The notes: generated by a model from the sequence alone, not told the origin. A DNA stretch of 64,000 nucleotides from Immersiella caudata (GCA_030512335.1 JAULSU010000006.1:3844001-3908000), one strand, 5' to 3'; numbered from the stretch's first letter, positions 1-11,160 are shown. Numbers and translations are program-made.

Positions 1-1230
1 GCCGAGCGAATCGCAGGCCGTCTTCAGCCAACGCGGACCATGGTTCCTTTCCCCAAATACCCTAGACCCTGTGTCTGCGAGCCTGTCGCGTTGCGCATTG
101 GCCAGAGCTCCCCTTACAAATCCACCCCCGGGTCGATATTCTGTGCCCTTGACTGTATTTTCGAAGGAATTAGCCAGTTGACGTTTCGTTCGCGGCCCCA
201 CATTCCGCTCCGCGTTCTTTTACGGTACACGGCATGGGGTGGACTGGGGCGTGAAATATGGGGTTGTAGTGGTCGTTCAAAGAGGATTTCGGGATTATTC
301 AGGGTCTGTTGATAGCTCCGGCTTCTGGAAGCTTGTCATGGTTGGCGTATTTGGTGCAGCGAAGGAGCAGTAGGATCGATAAGATTTTCATCGAACGCGG
401 CTTGCTTGCAAGAGACAGAGGGGGAGAAGGCGGGGTGGGAAAATATGGATCGAACGGCATTCGCAATCGGATTGATCTGGGCGTTCATGGTGCTGCAGAG
501 CTGCGGGGCAGACAATGGAACGAAACCGTGACGCCACTGGATTGGAAGACTGGCGATGTTGAATGGATGACTGGGAGCCGCTCGATGAAATTTCCAAGAC
601 CTGCACCTGCCCTGGTTGCCTGAAATAACCTCGGTGTGTGCGGGGTGACATGGTCAGACGCTCCTTCCTTCGTCTTGCAGACGCCTGGTCCTGGCTGCAA
701 ACTTTCTCCATTTCCAGACGCCATGACACAGAAAATTGCAATTGCAGCAGAGCAGAACGGAATTGAGGTCTGGGCTGGAATCCTTCCATCGCAACCACAC
801 AGACGGGAGAACGCCACATTTCTCACTTGAAACGCAAGCCTCCCACAGCTGCATGTCGCTACCGGAGGGTCAATACGGATTATTTCCGAGTTGTGCAAGC
901 ATAAAGAATGGAACCACGAATCCACCATAGCATTGTCCTTTCTTTCACAAAGAATATCGAACTCTCTGGTACGCCACCCGTGCCGTCTCACCAGTGTGTG
1001 CCCTCCACATCTCCCGTGCCGTGCCACCCACCCGCGATTTCCCCCCGGATGCTCGCAGATTACCCGCAGCCTCGAACCGATCTTGGCGTTGCATCCCCCA
1101 CCCAATCCGCACTCCTCGCAGCGCCCAAAACACTCCGACCGCCGCGACGTACCCTGCACCGCAACCCGCCCGCCCCAATCCCCCTCATCCTTACCAGGTA
1201 CCAGGTCGCACAGGAACCAACCAGTGGAAA
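1..1230. other. No supported gene; upstream region of the FAD monooxygenase
   Basis: Several overlapping open frames exist here on both strands, but none shows a recognisable domain, a plausible signal peptide or coherent splicing. The last 200 bases are C-rich and pyrimidine-rich, as is common in fungal promoters and 5' leaders, and run into the ATG at 1231. Nothing else is supported. Confidence 0.5.
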
Positions 1231-2910
1231 ATGCCCCTCAACATCATCATTACGGGCGCCGGCATCGCCGGCCTCGCCGCCGCCCTCTCCCTCCGCCGCG
1301 CCGGCCACACCGTCACCATCTACGAGCGCTCCCGCCTCAACAACGAAGTCGGCGCCGCCATCAACGTTCCCCCCAACGCCGCACGCGCCCTCGTCGCCTG
1401 GGGCATCGACCCTGTGCGATCCCGCTGGGTCGCCGCATCCGGCATTGACATTGGCATCGGTGCGACGCGCCAGATTGTGGATTCTACCCCGCTGCAGTGG
1501 GTTGAGACGGTATTTGGCAAGGGCTTGTACTTTGCGCACAGGGTGGATTTGCATGAGAGTTTGAAGCAGCTGGTGGTTAGTGACGAGGGGGTGGGCAAGC
1601 CGGTGCAAGTGCATCTGGGAAGGACGGTGGTGGGGTATGATCCCGAGACGCCGTCGGTGACGCTGGCGGGTGGGGAGGTGGTGACGGCGGATTTGGTGGT
1701 TGCGGCGGATGGGGTGCACTCGGGGGCGGTGGAGGTGGTGCTGGGGAGGCAGAATCCGCCGCAGCCGCAGGAGGTGCATAATGGGTGTTATCGGTTTTTG
1801 ATACCCGCGGGGGAGCTGGATGGGGATGAGGAGACCAAGTGGTGGAATGAAGGGGGGGAGAATGATGGGCGGATGAGGATTTTTGTGAATGGGAAGACGG
1901 GGAATCGCTTTGTGTCGTATCCTTGCCGGAGGTGAGCTGTCCCTGGTGGTTGCTGAGGCTGTTTTGAGTGAGGGACTAACGGAGGCAGTCATGAGATATG
2001 GAACTGTGTTGGGATGTTCCATGATGAGGAGCTTGTGGCGGCTACGCATGAAGGTTTGTCAATATCGGACTCACAAGCCATTCATCTCCGCTAACTTGAC
2101 AGATTGGCATGCGCCTGTGGGCAAATCCCACTTGCTCAACAGCTTCCCGGACTTCCATCCCGACCTTCGGGCTGTTTTGAAGTGAGCCCCTGAAGTCGTC
2201 GTCACTAGGTCTGAGCCACCTCCCTAACACCGGCCACAGCAGAGCAAACGAGGTCAAGCGCTGGCCCCTTCTTTATCGCAACCCAATCCCAACGTGGACA
2301 AAGCACAAGCTCATTGTCATCGGTGATGCTGCCCACCCGATGCTGCCTCGTGAGTTTGTCTCGTTTGTTGTTCTGTCTCTTTCCCGACGCCCCCTTTTCC
2401 ATGTCACCATTACCCTATCAGCGGCCCATTATCCGAGCCACCATTGTATCATTACTCACATGACCTCGACAGACCAAGGACAAGGCGGTGCCCAAGGCAT
2501 CGAAGATGGCATCTCTCTCGGCATCGCCCTCGCCGGCGCAACAGCAGACATCGAGTCCATCAGCTCTCGTCTCGGCATCTTTGAAAAGGCTCGCCGCAAC
2601 CGCGCGAGTGCTGTGCAGATCCTCAGCAATGCTGCTGTGGTACATGACGAGTCAACCAAGCAGGAGCTCGCCAAGTACCTCGAAGGGGCCGAGGTACCAT
2701 GTAAGTGGCAACCTAGTGCACTGGTTTCGATGGGTTAAGGCTAACGGAGTAGTGACCCCCGCCGAGTTCTCAAGATACAACTGGAGCTTTGACGTTGTAA
2801 GGCGGACAGTGGAGTTGGTCAAGGAGGTCGATGCGGGGTTTGAGCTTCCTGAGAGGTTCTTTGTGGGAGATCCCCACATACCAGCGCCGCCAGTGAATGG
2901 CAAGCACTGA
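1231..2910 (+). CDS. FAD-dependent monooxygenase, salicylate hydroxylase-like (6 exons)
   Basis: Predicted group A flavoprotein monooxygenase that would hydroxylate an aromatic substrate using FAD and NAD(P)H. Proposed exons are 1231-1931, 1989-2053, 2103-2181, 2240-2349, 2473-2700 and 2753-2910; they join in frame to give 446 residues. The N-terminus has the dinucleotide-binding motif GAGIAG followed by an acidic residue at the end of the second strand (YERS). The second FAD motif GDAAHPMLP is completed across the fourth splice and is followed by QGQGGAQGIEDG, typical of this family. The ATG was chosen because it immediately precedes the Rossmann strand (MPLNIIITGAG). All introns are GT-AG. 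The next gene, a methyltransferase, lies 0.7 kb downstream on the same strand, but no shared pathway is shown. Substrate is unknown. Confidence 0.9.
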
Positions 2911-3628
2911 GGGATCTGCCCCCTACGGATGAATATGACGACGCGATGCAGTGATGACAGGTTTTGGATGAGGCTTCGGTAGATGATTTAGAGCGGTTGC
3001 AGATGAGGATTATGTGTCTGGCTGCAACGGCACTGATGGATGCAGGTGCTGTCCAATCGAGAGGCGAGTAATACGAGAGACGCGTATTGCTAAAGACATA
3101 AGAAACAAGAAGAGCGTATGGAATACGCGTTGAGCCTGATCGAGCGTGCAGGCACCCCTGTTTAGTCGGAAAGGGGGTCAACAAAGTACATGTGTTGGCG
3201 ATCAACAGTTCCATCGAGAAGAATGAACGATTGTGGATTCAAGCCCAATGCATGCAGTCACGGCAAGCGACGGCTAAATTCAGGTCGGACTCAAGCGGGG
3301 GTGGTATATTCCGAGCTCCCGGGAAGAGTTCATCATAAAAGACAGAGACTGGACCACATCATCGCTTCTTCTTCTTCACGTGGCCAAACCCAAAATCAAC
3401 CTCTAACCATCAAGCCACCGAGTCACTATGCCGTGATTGGCGCATACGAGAAAAGAGGCACAAGCGAGACGACAGGAGGAAGAGAGACACCCAGCCGATG
3501 CCAAACTCAGTTTTGGGAATCCGCGACAGCAGGAGGCCATCATCTCTAACGACACAATCCAATCTTATCAACTGCTCACCTCTTAAACCAACCACGCCCG
3601 CCAGCCAATATTATTCCTCAAATCAACA
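2911..3628. other. Intergenic region between monooxygenase and methyltransferase
   Basis: No coding region is supported. The stretch holds the 3' end of the monooxygenase transcript and the pyrimidine-rich promoter and leader of the methyltransferase starting at 3629. Confidence 0.5.
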
Positions 3629-4531
3629 ATGACGACTTCAACCCCCTCCTTCTACTCCCTCCCCTCCCACCTCGAAGGCGACGCTCTCCGCCTCAACCAA
3701 CAACACCAAGTCTTCCGGCTCCTCCTCGCCCCCACTAACCCTCAATCCACCCTCCTCCTCACCCTCATCCCATCCTCCCCTCCCCTCCGCATCCTCGACC
3801 TCGGCACCGGCACCGGAATCTGGGCCTCCGAATTCGCCACCGAACATCCCACCACCTCCGTCCTCGGCATCGACCTCTTCCCCCCTTCTTTTCCCTCCCC
3901 ATCAAACTGCACATACGCCGTGCTCAACATTGAAGGTTCTGACACCGAATGGGATTCCATCGTCCCCCCCGGGACATTTGACCTGGTGCATACCCGCATG
4001 GTCCTCATGACGCTACGAAACCCGCACGATGTCCTCCGGAAGATCTTCCGCGCTCTCAAAGTAGGAGGACGTGTGGAGTTTCAGGAAAAGCAAGACCCTT
4101 ATAGGACAGATGACCCCGGCGAGGAAGCGCAGAATACACCGGTGTTGAGAAACTCGAGGCTGAGGATCGAAGCGGCGAAACGATGCGGGCTGGACAGGAC
4201 TATCGCTGGGAAGTTAGCGGGGTGGATGGAAGGTATAGGGTTTGGAAGTGTGGAGGTGGAGGAGAAGAGAATTCCGATTGGGGGGTGGATGGAGGAGGTG
4301 GAGGAGTTGAGGGTGGCGGGGGAGAAGTGGAGGGAGTGTTTGGTGTGGGGAACCATGGGGTTTTGTAAGAGGGTGTTTATGGAGGGGTTTGGGTGGAGTG
4401 AAGAGGAGGTTGAGAGGAATGTGAGGGAGGCGGTGGAGGATTTGGGGAGGGGGAGGGTTTATGGGGCTATGTTGTTTGTCACGGGGAGGAAGGGGGATGT
4501 TTCCGTTCAGGGGCTTGCTTTAGGGGTTTGA
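3629..4531 (+). CDS. Class I SAM-dependent methyltransferase (TAM/UMTA type)
   Basis: Single-exon protein of 300 residues. Motif I, LDLGTGTGIW, lies at residues 56-65 and is followed by an acidic residue in GIDLF at the end of the second strand, as expected for S-adenosylmethionine binding. A later LVHTRM segment and the helix before GGRVEFQE match the fungal methyltransferase family found in many secondary-metabolite clusters (LaeA/UMTA-like). Codon use shifts from C-rich in the first half to G-rich in the second half, which is also seen in the monooxygenase before it. No introns are needed. Substrate cannot be told from sequence. Confidence 0.85.
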   Translation: MTTSTPSFYSLPSHLEGDALRLNQQHQVFRLLLAPTNPQSTLLLTLIPSSPPLRILDLGTGTGIWASEFATEHPTTSVLGIDLFPPSFPSPSNCTYAVLNIEGSDTEWDSIVPPGTFDLVHTRMVLMTLRNPHDVLRKIFRALKVGGRVEFQEKQDPYRTDDPGEEAQNTPVLRNSRLRIEAAKRCGLDRTIAGKLAGWMEGIGFGSVEVEEKRIPIGGWMEEVEELRVAGEKWRECLVWGTMGFCKRVFMEGFGWSEEEVERNVREAVEDLGRGRVYGAMLFVTGRKGDVSVQGLALGV

Positions 4532-4732
4532 AAGAGTAGGCTTTTGTCATGGACAATGGTGTAGAAGTAGCCCTGTCTTGATTGGCTCATTCACTAAGTT
4601 GTACTTAAAATCAAGAGAGGGATCCAGAACTAAAAGATCAGACGAAACCCTTCACCCCCCCTCCCCCCCCAACCCCCAACCCCCCACATCATATCACCCC
4701 CTCCAATCTATCCTATTCCAACAAAAGCACAA

Positions 4733-4882
4733 GGGCCTGTGGCGCAACGGTAGCGCGTTGAGGAAAAGTGAAGGAAAGCCCGTGGTTCGATTGTTGGTTT
4801 ACCATCTTTGCTATTGTATCGGACATTTCTTTGCTATTCCCCCTCCGCAAGAATCTTACAAAAACCAAAAAAAAAAAAAAAG
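4733..4882 (+). repeat. tRNA-derived relic with A and B boxes and an A-rich tail (SINE-like or tRNA pseudogene)
   Basis: The 5' part at 4733-4757 reads like the acceptor and D-arm half of a tRNA, including an A box (TGGCGCAACGG at 4740). A B-box-like GGTTCGATT lies at 4784, exactly 44 nt later as in a real tRNA. The anticodon stem, T stem and 3' acceptor strand do not pair, so this is not a functional tRNA. An adenine run at 4867-4880 follows, the arrangement of a short tRNA-derived SINE. No clear target-site duplication was found, so a simple decayed tRNA gene remains possible. Confidence 0.4.
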
Positions 4883-5019
4883 AAGAAACTGCAGAGCAAC
4901 CAAACTCGCTCGCTCAGACACCTAAAATCAGAAGCCTGCACTTAAACCTCCTCCTTATTCTCTAGGGCTATAGCTTCTGTTGCTAGTTGACTCGGAACTG
5001 GTCATACCCTCACTTCCGT

Positions 5020-5370
5020 CTAATTTCCTGTGTCAACACCCAGATGCCGCAGCCGCATATGTCGTCTGAGGTGATCTATCCGGTTGAATCCCTTTGGAGC
5101 AAACTGACAGCCCCTAACCAGAAAAAGTTCGTGGGGGATTTGTAAATGATCGATATCTTGATGTTTTCCACAGGTGACGCGCCGGATATCGCGTTGGGAG
5201 ACCGCTCGGAAGAGGCAGCCGCGCGCGGCGTGTGGACAAGTATGCGGTCGTGAAATTTTTTTCCATGTGTCGGCTGCAATTGAAACGTTAATGATTCTAG
5301 GAGTGCTGAATGTAGTGTTGCAATGGGAACAAGATTTTGACTTTAACGAGTTAAGTGGGGGTCGAGTCAA
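5020..5370 (-). pseudogene. C2H2 zinc-finger protein fragment
   Basis: The open frame on the minus strand contains two degenerate C2H2 finger-like segments. One reads CPHAARGCLFRA..RDIRR and the other GCQFAPKGFNRIDHLRRH followed by MRLRH, matching the usual C-x-C, aromatic, leucine, H-x-H layout of fungal zinc fingers with several ligands lost or displaced. There is no start region or remainder of a transcription factor around it, and the surroundings are AT-rich. I read it as the eroded end of a transcription-factor gene. Confidence 0.4.
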
Positions 5371-6064
5371 TAATTAACTGCTTTTTGTTTTCCTGTTGTG
5401 ATGGAGCCGATGTAAGCTAATGGCGCAACTTTACCCAGAGCTCGATCAGTTGCTTACTGTTAGGGAAAAATGGGCCGATATTTGAGATTGGGACCTTATC
5501 TAGCTCCATCATTCATCACAATATCCTTTTTAAATGTTGGTGTAGGCGGTCGGGAGGGAATGTCGGTCCCAGTCAGGGTTGTAATGCAGCCTGTAGTGGT
5601 CTCGCAAAACATTTGATAAACTGATTGGAGATAACGCTCTAATATTGACTTTGGCTGCAAGGAGGAATACTTGTCTCCGTTAGGCTTTACGATATGGCTT
5701 GTGAGTGGTTTTGGGGGATAAGAGTTGGTATGATCAGGGGATGTGATGCTGTTAATTACATCCGGTGTCAGATCTGTTGCGTTAAGCAGCCAATCTGCGT
5801 TTGCGAGATTAACGTTTAAAGTTAATTAAACGGCTGGCCGAGCTGTGCTTCCCCGGACCGCATTGTTCAAAGAGGGCAGTAGAGCAGACTGGTTGCTGGG
5901 TCTTGGAGCTAAATAAATTGCGATAACCGGGACGGGCAGAACGGAAGGCGTCACTGGGGGTATAAAAAAAAAAGGTGCGCGACTGAATCTGTCAAATTTG
6001 TTTGCATCAATCTTTAACGACGCTAATCGCTCTGCTACTCGAGGTCGTGAAACTGACGCATATT
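5371..6064. other. AT-rich intergenic region, no gene seen
   Basis: The stretch is rich in TA-containing words and stops in all frames. I see no coding sequence. The composition is compatible with RIP-mutated repeat DNA but I cannot name an element. Confidence 0.45.
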
Positions 6065-6996
6065 TTACTCGAACTGGGACAGGAAGTTCCAGAAATTCGG
6101 GCCTCCTATCGGCTTGACCGAGCCAGCGTCTGCATATGCGGGAGTATGCGGTCCATTAAAAACAACCCACGTGGCGGGGAAGCCTTCCTTGCAACCTTTA
6201 TACACCACCTGAGTGGAGGTTGCGCCGTTAGGTGTCACCTCTGGCGTGACAGGGGTGCAGCCGTTCGCGCGGAGGAGAATATCGCGGACCTGGCGAGCGC
6301 CAGAAATGGGGAGCACCTGAAGTGGCTGGTCAGCGACTAGAAGGCGGCTGGCCATTGATCCCGTAATTACCTGGTCGCCGGTACCGTGCTGCTGGTAGAA
6401 AGCGATGGGGCTCTTGGGGCCACCACCCTCGCATCCAGACATGCTACCGCCGCTCAAAATGCCAATAGCTCGAAACTTTTCGGTACGAGCGAGGCCAGGG
6501 CGTATGAAATGGCACCTCCATAGCTAAATCCAGTGGAAAAGCGAAGATCCTGATTGATGCATAGGGCAGCTTCGATCTTCTCCATGATAGCGTCGACGAA
6601 GAGCACATCCTCGCCGCCCGCGTTAGCCCAGCCCATCATGCCTCCAACAGAGCCAGCCACCTGGCCGTTGGGAGAAACGAAGATGGCGCTGTTGTTTGAG
6701 ACGGGGGGAAGGCCGTAGAAGGGCTCGGTGCTTGAATCTCCGTTAGCGACCTGCCGGGCACTCCCGTTGAGCGGATGGAAGGTGAAGATGAGTCGATAAG
6801 GCCGATTTTTGTCATAGTTGGCAGGAAGCTTGATGATGAATTCACGCGTCTTTCCGTTCGCAACGGCTGTATGCGGCCCGTCCGTGATGGTGGGTTCCTT
6901 GCCACAGCCGCTAGAATTGGCAGCGAGGACGCCGGTCAGGTCGCCGGTCGAGGCGACCAGTGCCCAAGCGGCCAGTGAATGAAGATGAGGGCGCAT
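6065..6996 (-). pseudogene. Feruloyl esterase type D-like (CE1), broken by one frameshift
   Basis: Secreted esterase expected to release ferulic acid from plant cell-wall polysaccharide. The start at 6996 gives a signal-peptide-like N-terminus (MRPHLHSLAAWALVAS), then a CE1/type-D pattern: LIFTFHPLNG, the nucleophile motif GFSYGG, and in the next frame GCEGG and the C-terminal FWNFLSQFE. The two frames meet near 6491. Comparison with the paralogue at 13149 (YALACARP at the same place) shows that one missing base on the coding strand explains the shift; no intron signals are present. A palindromic TATATA box lies about 65 bp upstream of the ATG and a threefold 23-bp repeat lies further up. It is divergent from the broken GH78 gene. 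It is a pseudogene unless the missing base is a sequencing error. Confidence 0.8.
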
Positions 6997-7060
6997 ATTC
7001 TTCAAGGCTGATTTTGCTCTTGATTTGGATGAGCAAAGAGTGCTTGTTTGGCTCCTGTCT

Positions 7061-7070
7061 ACATATATGT
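7061..7070 (-). promoter_or_regulatory. TATA-like box of the feruloyl esterase pseudogene
   Basis: The palindromic ACATATATGT lies 65 bp upstream of the esterase ATG at 6996. Position and sequence suit a TATA box, but there is no transcript evidence. Confidence 0.4.
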
Positions 7071-7084
7071 ACTTTGCTCGCTCT

Positions 7085-7155
7085 CAATCGAACCGATGGC
7101 CGAGTATCAATCGAACCGATGGCCGAGTATCAATCGAACCGATGGCCGAGTATCA
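7085..7155. repeat. Tandem repeat, about 3 copies of a 23-bp unit
   Basis: Three near-perfect direct copies of a 23-bp unit that begins CAATCGAACC and ends CGAGTAT run head to tail. They sit about 90-160 bp upstream of the esterase start at 6996, in its promoter region. Confidence 0.85.
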
Positions 7156-7159
7156 ACAC

Positions 7160-7975
7160 GAGTAGTGACAAGAACGAGCGCTAGCAAAAGACCGCTCCGC
7201 CCCCCCGCCCCCCCTTAACCGCTTTTCCGAATGGTCTGGATTTTCCCGGCAGCATGGCCTGCCAAGATGGTAAAAAGGCATATCGCCTGTGGCAGGCAGA
7301 AGAATCCAGGCCTGTCGTCCGTGGGCGCCGGGTAAGGTGGCCGACCACTTGGAAATGCTGCATATATCGTCGCCAACCAGATGTTCGTGGGAGTGTCACC
7401 CCCCAGTCTAACAAAGCCGCCCAGAATACATACTCAAGGCGGCCGTCCTGCATTGGGACCCGGCTCTTAGATCTACCGCCCTTTTTTTGATTAACGCTCT
7501 GGCGAGCTCAGTCTGCTATTTTGAACCGCGCGTCGTTTCCAAAAGCAAAAGGGGGTCCCGTGTCACGTACAGCCAATTTTGTGTTTGACAGGAACTGTGG
7601 GTCACCGGGTGAGTGCTGGCAGTCGACTAGGCGATGGCGAGGTCATCTCTAGGCACGCGTGTCCATGCAAACCAATATCTGGCCCTAGCCAAGCAGACCG
7701 GCCAGGCAGTCTGACTCGTATGTCAAAGCTAGAATCTGAGCAATTACGACCCTGTTAGGTCCGCAGGGGGGCAGCGAGGTAGAGCCCAGGCAAAGTCAGG
7801 CAAAGTGTGTGTCTGTAAGCCACCGCTCTCTGGTCCTAGCAAAGTGGACCAGCCGGGTATTCTGGCTGGCATATCAGAGCCAGACCTGCGGCTGTGACGT
7901 AAGATATGGCCGCTCTAGGAGAGACGGTGGCGGTACACCCTCTGATTCTCCGCCTCTAGCTCCGATCCAAGGGAT
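7160..7975. other. Intergenic region between divergent CAZyme pseudogenes
   Basis: No coding sequence is supported. The region contains short C-runs and a few locally repeated phrases such as GGCAAAGT, and would hold the promoters of the divergent esterase and rhamnosidase genes. Confidence 0.45.
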
Positions 7976-7978
7976 TGA

Positions 7979-8029
7979 CGAAGGAGAACCGAAGGAGAAC
8001 CGAAGGAGAACCGAAGGAGAACCGAAGGA
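7979..8029. repeat. Tandem repeat of an 11-bp unit, about 4.5 copies
   Basis: Consecutive copies of GAAGGAGAACC end 17 bp before the ATG of the rhamnosidase pseudogene, so they would lie in its 5' leader or core promoter. Confidence 0.85.
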
Positions 8030-8045
8030 CCTAACCTTGGGAAAG

Positions 8046-11000
8046 ATGCGCTTTTCAACGATCCTCAGCACGGTGGCACCCGTGTCGGTGCCGGCCTCCG
8101 CAGCGCCGTCCTGCGGATCGGTTGAGCCTGTCCAGCTCGCCGTTGATGACCGGGCCGACAACCCCCCTGGGCCTCGACAACCCCCGTCCGAGCCTCTCCT
8201 GGCGAATGCTTCAGACCCGCGATTGCGTTGAGCCCTTGTGCCCGGCCGACCGGCAATCCGCCTTCCAAATCCAGGCTGCCGTCACCGTCGTCGACTTGGA
8301 GGCGGGCCGGCTGAGTTGGGACAGCGGAAGGGTGGATGGCAAGCAGCAGCAGGCCCGGTTTGGCTACGACCTCCGCTCACGCGACACCATCGCGTGGCGT
8401 GTGCGAATTTGGGATGCCCTTGGCAACCCTTCATGCTGGTCGAAGCCGTCAACCTGGACGGTAGGCCTGCTCCGCCAGGAAGACTGGGGGGATGCCCGGT
8501 GGATCGACTACCCCGATGGTGCGGAGAAGCAGCCGTTACCGCTCTTCGCCCGACAGTTTGTCATTCCTAGCGACAAGGAGGTTGCCAATGCGACTCTCTA
8601 CCTGTCGGGGGTGGGGATGCACCACGCCACCGTGAACGGAGAGCAGATTACCGACGAGGTCCTTGCTCCGGGGTATTCCAACTACCAGCTCTCCAGCGAA
8701 TACCGCACCTACGACGTCAAGAAGCTTTTGCGCCCCGGCGCCAACGCCATCGGTGTCAGCCTCGGCAACGGCCCGGCCTATGTCCGTCGGAGCATCACGA
8801 ACCCTGCGGTCGGCCGTGGCTCCCCCTACGCTTGGTGGGAGAGCCAGCTCAAGGGCGATGGCAGCCTGGCCGCTGAGGCGGCGGCCGGCAGCAAGCACAA
8901 CCGTGCAGCTGAGCGCCGTCGTCGGGTACCACGTCGGCGGCACCATTAACATCGATACCGGCGGGGCTGGTGACAACCTCGAATCGCGAACGATCATCGC
9001 CATCAGCAGCACGACCAGGTCCATCACCTTCACCCCAGGGCTCTTGCTGGCGCATGCGGCCGGGGCGAGGGTCACCGGCTCGGGCAACAACATCGCCGCG
9101 AGCGACGCATCGGCCGGCGCCGCTGTCACTCCGCGCCTAATCGGTCGTCTGGAGATTGGCTACAGCGACGGCAGCGCAAGCGTCATCGTCACCGACCGCG
9201 CCTGGCGTGCCACGCTCGGCCCGCTGGTCACGGATGCGTGGTACTCGGGCTCCGACTATGACGCCCGCCGCGAACAAAGTTGGCTGGGACGGTCCCGACG
9301 CCAACCTCAGCTCTACCGGCTGGGTCGCCGCCGGCCTCGCGCCTCCGCCCAACCTCGTCACCAAGCTGGTCGCTCGTGCCGCCGAGCCTATCAAGATCCA
9401 AGAGCGCTTCTAACCAGCATTGGTTACGAACCCCATCCCCGGGACGTGGGTGTTTGACTTTGGCCAGAACATCGTCGGCTGGCCCCTCCTCGAGCTCCCA
9501 GAACTGCCTGCCGGCGTCGTTGTCAAGATGGTACCCGCCGAGTCCCTCGCCGCCGACGGCACCGTGGACCAGGCGTCGTTGGGTCCTGGACCCCGCGGCA
9601 GCCACCTTTTCAACACCTACACCACAGCCGGCCGTGCTGGCGGCGAAACCTGGCATCCCAAATTCAATTACTTTGGCATGCAGTGGATTGAGGTCACCGG
9701 CTTGCCTGCCCACGTCAAGCCCGGGCTGGACCTGATCACCGGCATCCGGCTCCAAGCAAGCGTTCCCGTCGCCGGCACCTTCACCTCGTCAGACGACCGC
9801 CTCAACCGGATCCACAAGATGGCGCGATACTCGTTCGCAGGCAACATCATGTCGACCTTTACCGATTGCCCCGGGCGTGAGAAGCTCTCGTATCCGGCCG
9901 ATTACACCATGCCCATGGGGCGCCATCTACCGCAACTTCCATCTCGGCGCCTTCCTTCGCACCACCATGCGGCATTTGGTCGAAGGTCAGTCGGTCGCGG
10001 ATACGCCCATGGCTGGCAACGTCGCCCTCAAGACGCCCGTGTACGATTGGGGATACAGCGGCCGCTTCGGCGACGAGATCAACTGGGGTAACGCCATCGT
10101 TCTCGTCCCCTCCTTGCTGCACGATCTGTACGGTGACACAACGGTCATGGCGGCATGCTACGACCAGATGGTCGCCTTTGTGGACTACATCCGCCGCGAG
10201 AAGGTGCAAGGGCACATCATGAACGCGGCTCTCGCTAACTGGGTCGAGGACGACGGCATGACCTCGGGTCGCGTCACCGGCACCTAGGGTGACTATCTAA
10301 CCATCCGAGCCATGGCTCGCATGGCCAACCTCACCGGCCACACGGTCGACGCCGGCCGCTACACGAGCCTGGCCAGCGAGATCCGCGACGCATTCCACGC
10401 CGCCTTTTACGACGACGCCAGTCGCCGCTATACCAACACCGGCAATACCGGCACCAGCAACGCCACCCAGGCCGCGCAGGCACTCGCCCTGGACGCCTGG
10501 ATCGTGCCCGACGGGCTCCGAAAGCAGGTCCTTGACGCCCTTGTCGAGCTCACGTACAGCTACCCGTCGAGCGACGAACTGGGGCCGCACCTGACCAGGG
10601 GCACCATCAGCCTAGGCCCGATCGTGCGGGCGCTCTCGGAGGGAGGCCGCGACGACGTGCTCTGGGAGGCGTTGCGGCAGAACGACAAGCCCAGCTATGG
10701 CTACTTGATGGCCCCGACGTCGGCCAACCCGGGCGGCTTCACCACCGTTGGCGAGACCTGGAGGCGCTCCGAGTCCAAGAACCACATGATCCTCGCCCAG
10801 ATCGACGAGTGGTTCCACGCCGGCGTCGCGGGCCTGCGCCCCATCGCCCTCGGTACCCTCAGCACCACGTGGGGGCATGGGCTCGTGTTCCAGCCCAAGC
10901 CGGCCGGTGACCTTGAAAGCGCGGCCGCGACCTATCAGACACGGTGGGGCGAGGCGCGTAGTGAGTGGAAGAGGACAGGCGGGGGCCTCTTCGTCCTGAC

Positions 11001-11160
11001 GGTGACGGTTCCGGCCAACACCGAGGCAGAGGTACACGTGCCAGCAGCTAGTGCTGTGCAAGCCCAGGGCCGCGCCAAACTTGCCAGCACCACCAAACAC
11101 GGCTACGCCATTTACATTGTCCCTTCGGGCACGCATTCCTTCCGCACCACGATTGCTTAG
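8046..11160 (+). pseudogene. GH78 alpha-L-rhamnosidase, decayed (four frameshifts, two stops)
   Basis: The remains cover the whole enzyme, which would remove terminal rhamnose from pectin and plant glycosides. A signal-peptide-like start (MRFSTILSTVAPVS) leads into the N-terminal beta domains, then WVFDFGQNIVGW, the catalytic-region TDCPGREKL, and the (alpha/alpha)6-barrel motif GFTTVGETWRRSESKNHM. Reading this through needs four single-base insertions to be ignored: in the C-run at about 8162-8167, near 8894, near 9276 and in the G-run near 9914. In-frame stops lie at 9411 (TAA, probably from CAA) and 10285 (TAG, probably from TGG). The rest of the sequence is GC-rich and well preserved, so inactivation looks recent. 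It lies between two feruloyl esterase pseudogenes, suggesting a former cell-wall degradation cluster. Confidence 0.9.

Noticed and set aside
485..1159. 224-residue minus-strand open frame in the first kilobase
   Set aside because: Arg/Cys/Gly-rich with no domain; overlaps several equally long frames and lies in the promoter of a clear plus-strand gene.
1060..2049. 329-residue minus-strand open frame
   Set aside because: It is antisense to the FAD monooxygenase and has the His/Arg/Pro-rich composition of a shadow frame.
4733..4806. Functional tRNA gene
   Set aside because: Anticodon, T-stem and acceptor pairing are absent despite good A and B boxes.
8536..9129. Minus-strand frames opposite the rhamnosidase
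   Set aside because: Shadows of the GC-rich GH78 pseudogene; no recognisable motifs.
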